Positions 7,612 to 8,336 of a stretch of 8,336 nt of DNA are shown here, one piece after another. The notes beneath the pieces were generated by a model. It made no database searches. It saw only the letters and a program-made list of their open reading frames with translations, and was not told where the DNA came from. The position numbers were made by a program, and so were the translations under genes. Each line of letters starts with the position of its first letter. Positions within the stretch are counted from its first letter, which is position 1. Source of the DNA: Bacillota bacterium (lineage in GTDB: Bacteria > Bacillota > Clostridia > Oscillospirales > Ruminococcaceae); contig JAEXNS010000034.1 in NCBI GenBank assembly GCA_023439605.1, forward strand, positions 1 through 8,336, written 5' to 3'.

Positions 7612-7649
7612 TAAACCATCTCATTATTATAAAATAATGAGATGGTTTA
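7612..7649 (-). terminator. Intrinsic terminator after the DUF5684-like gene
   Basis: A perfect 17-base-pair stem is formed by 7612-7628 and 7633-7649 around the loop ATAA. It begins 6 bases after the stop codon of the 7656-8060 gene. On the minus strand the stem runs into TTTATTT and a T-rich tract. On the plus strand it is followed by a run of A. The stem contains few G-C pairs, but its length and position make a terminator for the minus-strand gene the best reading. Confidence 0.75.
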
Positions 7650-7655
7650 AAAAAA

Positions 7656-8060
7656 TTAATATTTATAAGTTGATGAATCGAAAGCTAAAATAGGAAAGAA
7701 TATTATAGGTAAAAATAGCAGTCCTATTCCAAATATCGGGTCTTTATCGAATGATTTAGCTAGATCTGTATAAATGATAGCTATAATAATCCAATTGACA
7801 ACGGGTATAAATAAGCAAATGATATTTTTTGCATTAATTGGTGTTTTGGAAATTTGCATAATTGTTATTATATTAAGAATAGGAATTAAAGCATACCATC
7901 CAGGTTTATTGGCTTTAATAAATATTCTCCACATACATATTATCAAAAAAATACGTAATAATAGAATAGTCATAATATAAATAAAACCTATAAATCCAGC
8001 AAATGTAAGAACAGCGTCGGCGGCAATGTCCCAATAATCAAAATTGCAGTTGTAATCCAA
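7656..8060 (-). CDS. Small membrane protein, DUF5684-like
   Basis: This 134-residue hydrophobic protein has about four membrane segments (roughly 17-46, 56-70, 79-98 and 109-127). It resembles the DUF5684 family in the KANKPGWYALIPILN segment (49-63) and the C-terminal LAKSFDKDPIFGIGLLFLP stretch (100-118) that leads into FFPILAF. The biochemical role of that family is not established, and I infer none here. The start is a TTG at 8058-8060. No upstream ATG or GTG is usable in this frame, because the ATG at 8070-8072 runs straight into TGA. An AAGGAT lies 11 bases upstream. A strong hairpin ends the gene, and repeat copy B lies just upstream, so it appears to be a separate single-gene unit. 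Confidence 0.75.
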   Translation of the reverse strand: MDYNCNFDYWDIAADAVLTFAGFIGFIYIMTILLLRIFLIICMWRIFIKANKPGWYALIPILNIITIMQISKTPINAKNIICLFIPVVNWIIIAIIYTDLAKSFDKDPIFGIGLLFLPIIFFPILAFDSSTYKY

Positions 8061-8071
8061 TATTTTTCACA

Positions 8072-8076
8072 TCCTT
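8072..8076 (-). promoter_or_regulatory. Ribosome binding site supporting the TTG start
   Basis: The minus strand reads AAGGA here. The spacing to the TTG at 8058-8060 is about 11 bases, a little long but acceptable. It is the only purine-rich site near the open frame, and therefore the reason for accepting a TTG start. Confidence 0.55.
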
Positions 8077-8167
8077 AAAAAATTGTACGCTTAAATTGAA
8101 AAAAGTTGATTTTTTTACTATTCAGCTATATGTATAATACAGAAATATTTTACTGAAGATCCAGGGT

Positions 8168-8184
8168 GATCGGAAAGCCCGATC
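8168..8184. other. First internal hairpin of copy B
   Basis: GATCGG (8168-8173) pairs with CCGATC (8179-8184) around the loop AAAGC. It is at the same place as the palindrome of copy A. The pair T8170-A8182 replaces a C-G pair in copy A, a compensatory change that keeps the stem. Confidence 0.75.
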
Positions 8185-8198
8185 GACTCCGTAGAGTC
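8185..8198. other. Second internal hairpin of copy B
   Basis: GACTC (8185-8189) pairs with GAGTC (8194-8198) around CGTA, directly abutting the first hairpin with no spacer. Copy A has no equally clear counterpart, so this may be specific to copy B. Confidence 0.6.
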
Positions 8199-8281
8199 AA
8201 AAATCTGACAAAATCGTAAATTTTTACTTTGGTTCAGAATTTTAATGAAAAAATTTATAATTATAAAATAAATCTTAATTG

Positions 8282-8336
8282 TTATTGACTTAATTTATTA
8301 TATATCATTTTTGCTACTTTGTAAATATCTCCACAG
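8282..8336 (-). CDS. C-terminal end of an unidentified protein (partial)
   Basis: A minus-strand frame is open from the window edge to a TAA at 8282-8284. It encodes 17 complete residues, CGDIYKVAKMIYNKLSQ. The composition looks like a real amphipathic C-terminal helix, and the spacing to the next gene is sensible. Most of the gene lies outside the window. The CGxIY pattern is faintly like the end of folylpolyglutamate synthase (FolC), but 17 residues are too few to assign a product. Confidence 0.45.
   Translation of the reverse strand, partial: CGDIYKVAKMIYNKLSQ

Larger units (their letters stand above)
8108..8255 (+). repeat. Structured intergenic element, copy B (terminally paired, ~148 bases)
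   Basis: This is the diverged second copy of the element at 4860-4989, in the opposite orientation. Its ends pair as a 10-base-pair stem (8108-8117 with 8246-8255, including two G-T wobbles) built mainly from a T-run and an A-run. The terminal stem is therefore kept although its outer sequence differs from copy A. TTACTATT, the 25-base block (8140-8164), GGTGATCG and the 16-base block at 8208-8223 are shared. It has about 10 more bases than copy A between TTACTATT and the CAGARATATTTT block, and a second small hairpin in the middle. It occupies most of the 221-base gap, starting 26 bases after the stop codon of the right-hand partial gene. The strand given is only orientation relative to copy A. 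Confidence 0.7.

Noticed and set aside
8254..8267. A-T-only palindrome followed on the minus strand by a T-run, a possible terminator of the partial gene
   Set aside because: The stem contains only A-T pairs and leaves no real loop unless it is shortened to about five pairs. It is too weak to call in such AT-rich DNA.

Overview
The window is AT-rich chromosomal DNA in which every recognisable protein-coding gene lies on the minus strand. The gene set points to a Gram-positive, low-GC, Clostridia-like member of the Bacillota. The evidence is a DUF4321 protein directly upstream of mreB, a ZapA gene abutting a U32/DUF3656 protein, GGAGG-type ribosome binding sites, and a 3'-to-5' order of PBP2, MreD, MreC and MreB. 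The genus cannot be named from this sequence.

Read in the direction of transcription (right to left), the window holds: the last codons of an unidentified gene (8282-8336); an intergenic region with a structured repeat (element B, about 8108-8255); a small DUF5684-like membrane protein with its own terminator (7656-8060, hairpin 7612-7649); a 244-base leader region; zapA (7046-7408); a U32-family protein with DUF3656 (5009-7042), 3 bases after zapA; a second copy of the structured repeat (element A, 4860-4989); and then a compact operon of DUF4321, mreB, mreC, mreD and a class B penicillin-binding protein of the PBP2/MrdA type (39-4796). Intergenic gaps in that operon are at most 36 bases, and mreC and mreD overlap by 11 bases.

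The last five genes encode the elongasome: the MreB actin, its membrane partners MreC and MreD, and the PBP2 transpeptidase that builds lateral wall. ZapA acts at the other wall-building site, bundling FtsZ at the division ring. The U32 protein carries the four-cysteine iron-sulfur signature of the RlhA/TrhP RNA hydroxylases, so it is more probably an RNA-modifying enzyme than a protease.

The most unusual content is the pair of intergenic elements. They are homologous to each other, lie in opposite orientation 3.2 kb apart, are each closed by a terminal inverted repeat, and keep their internal hairpin through a compensatory base change. I could not match them to a named RNA or repeat family.
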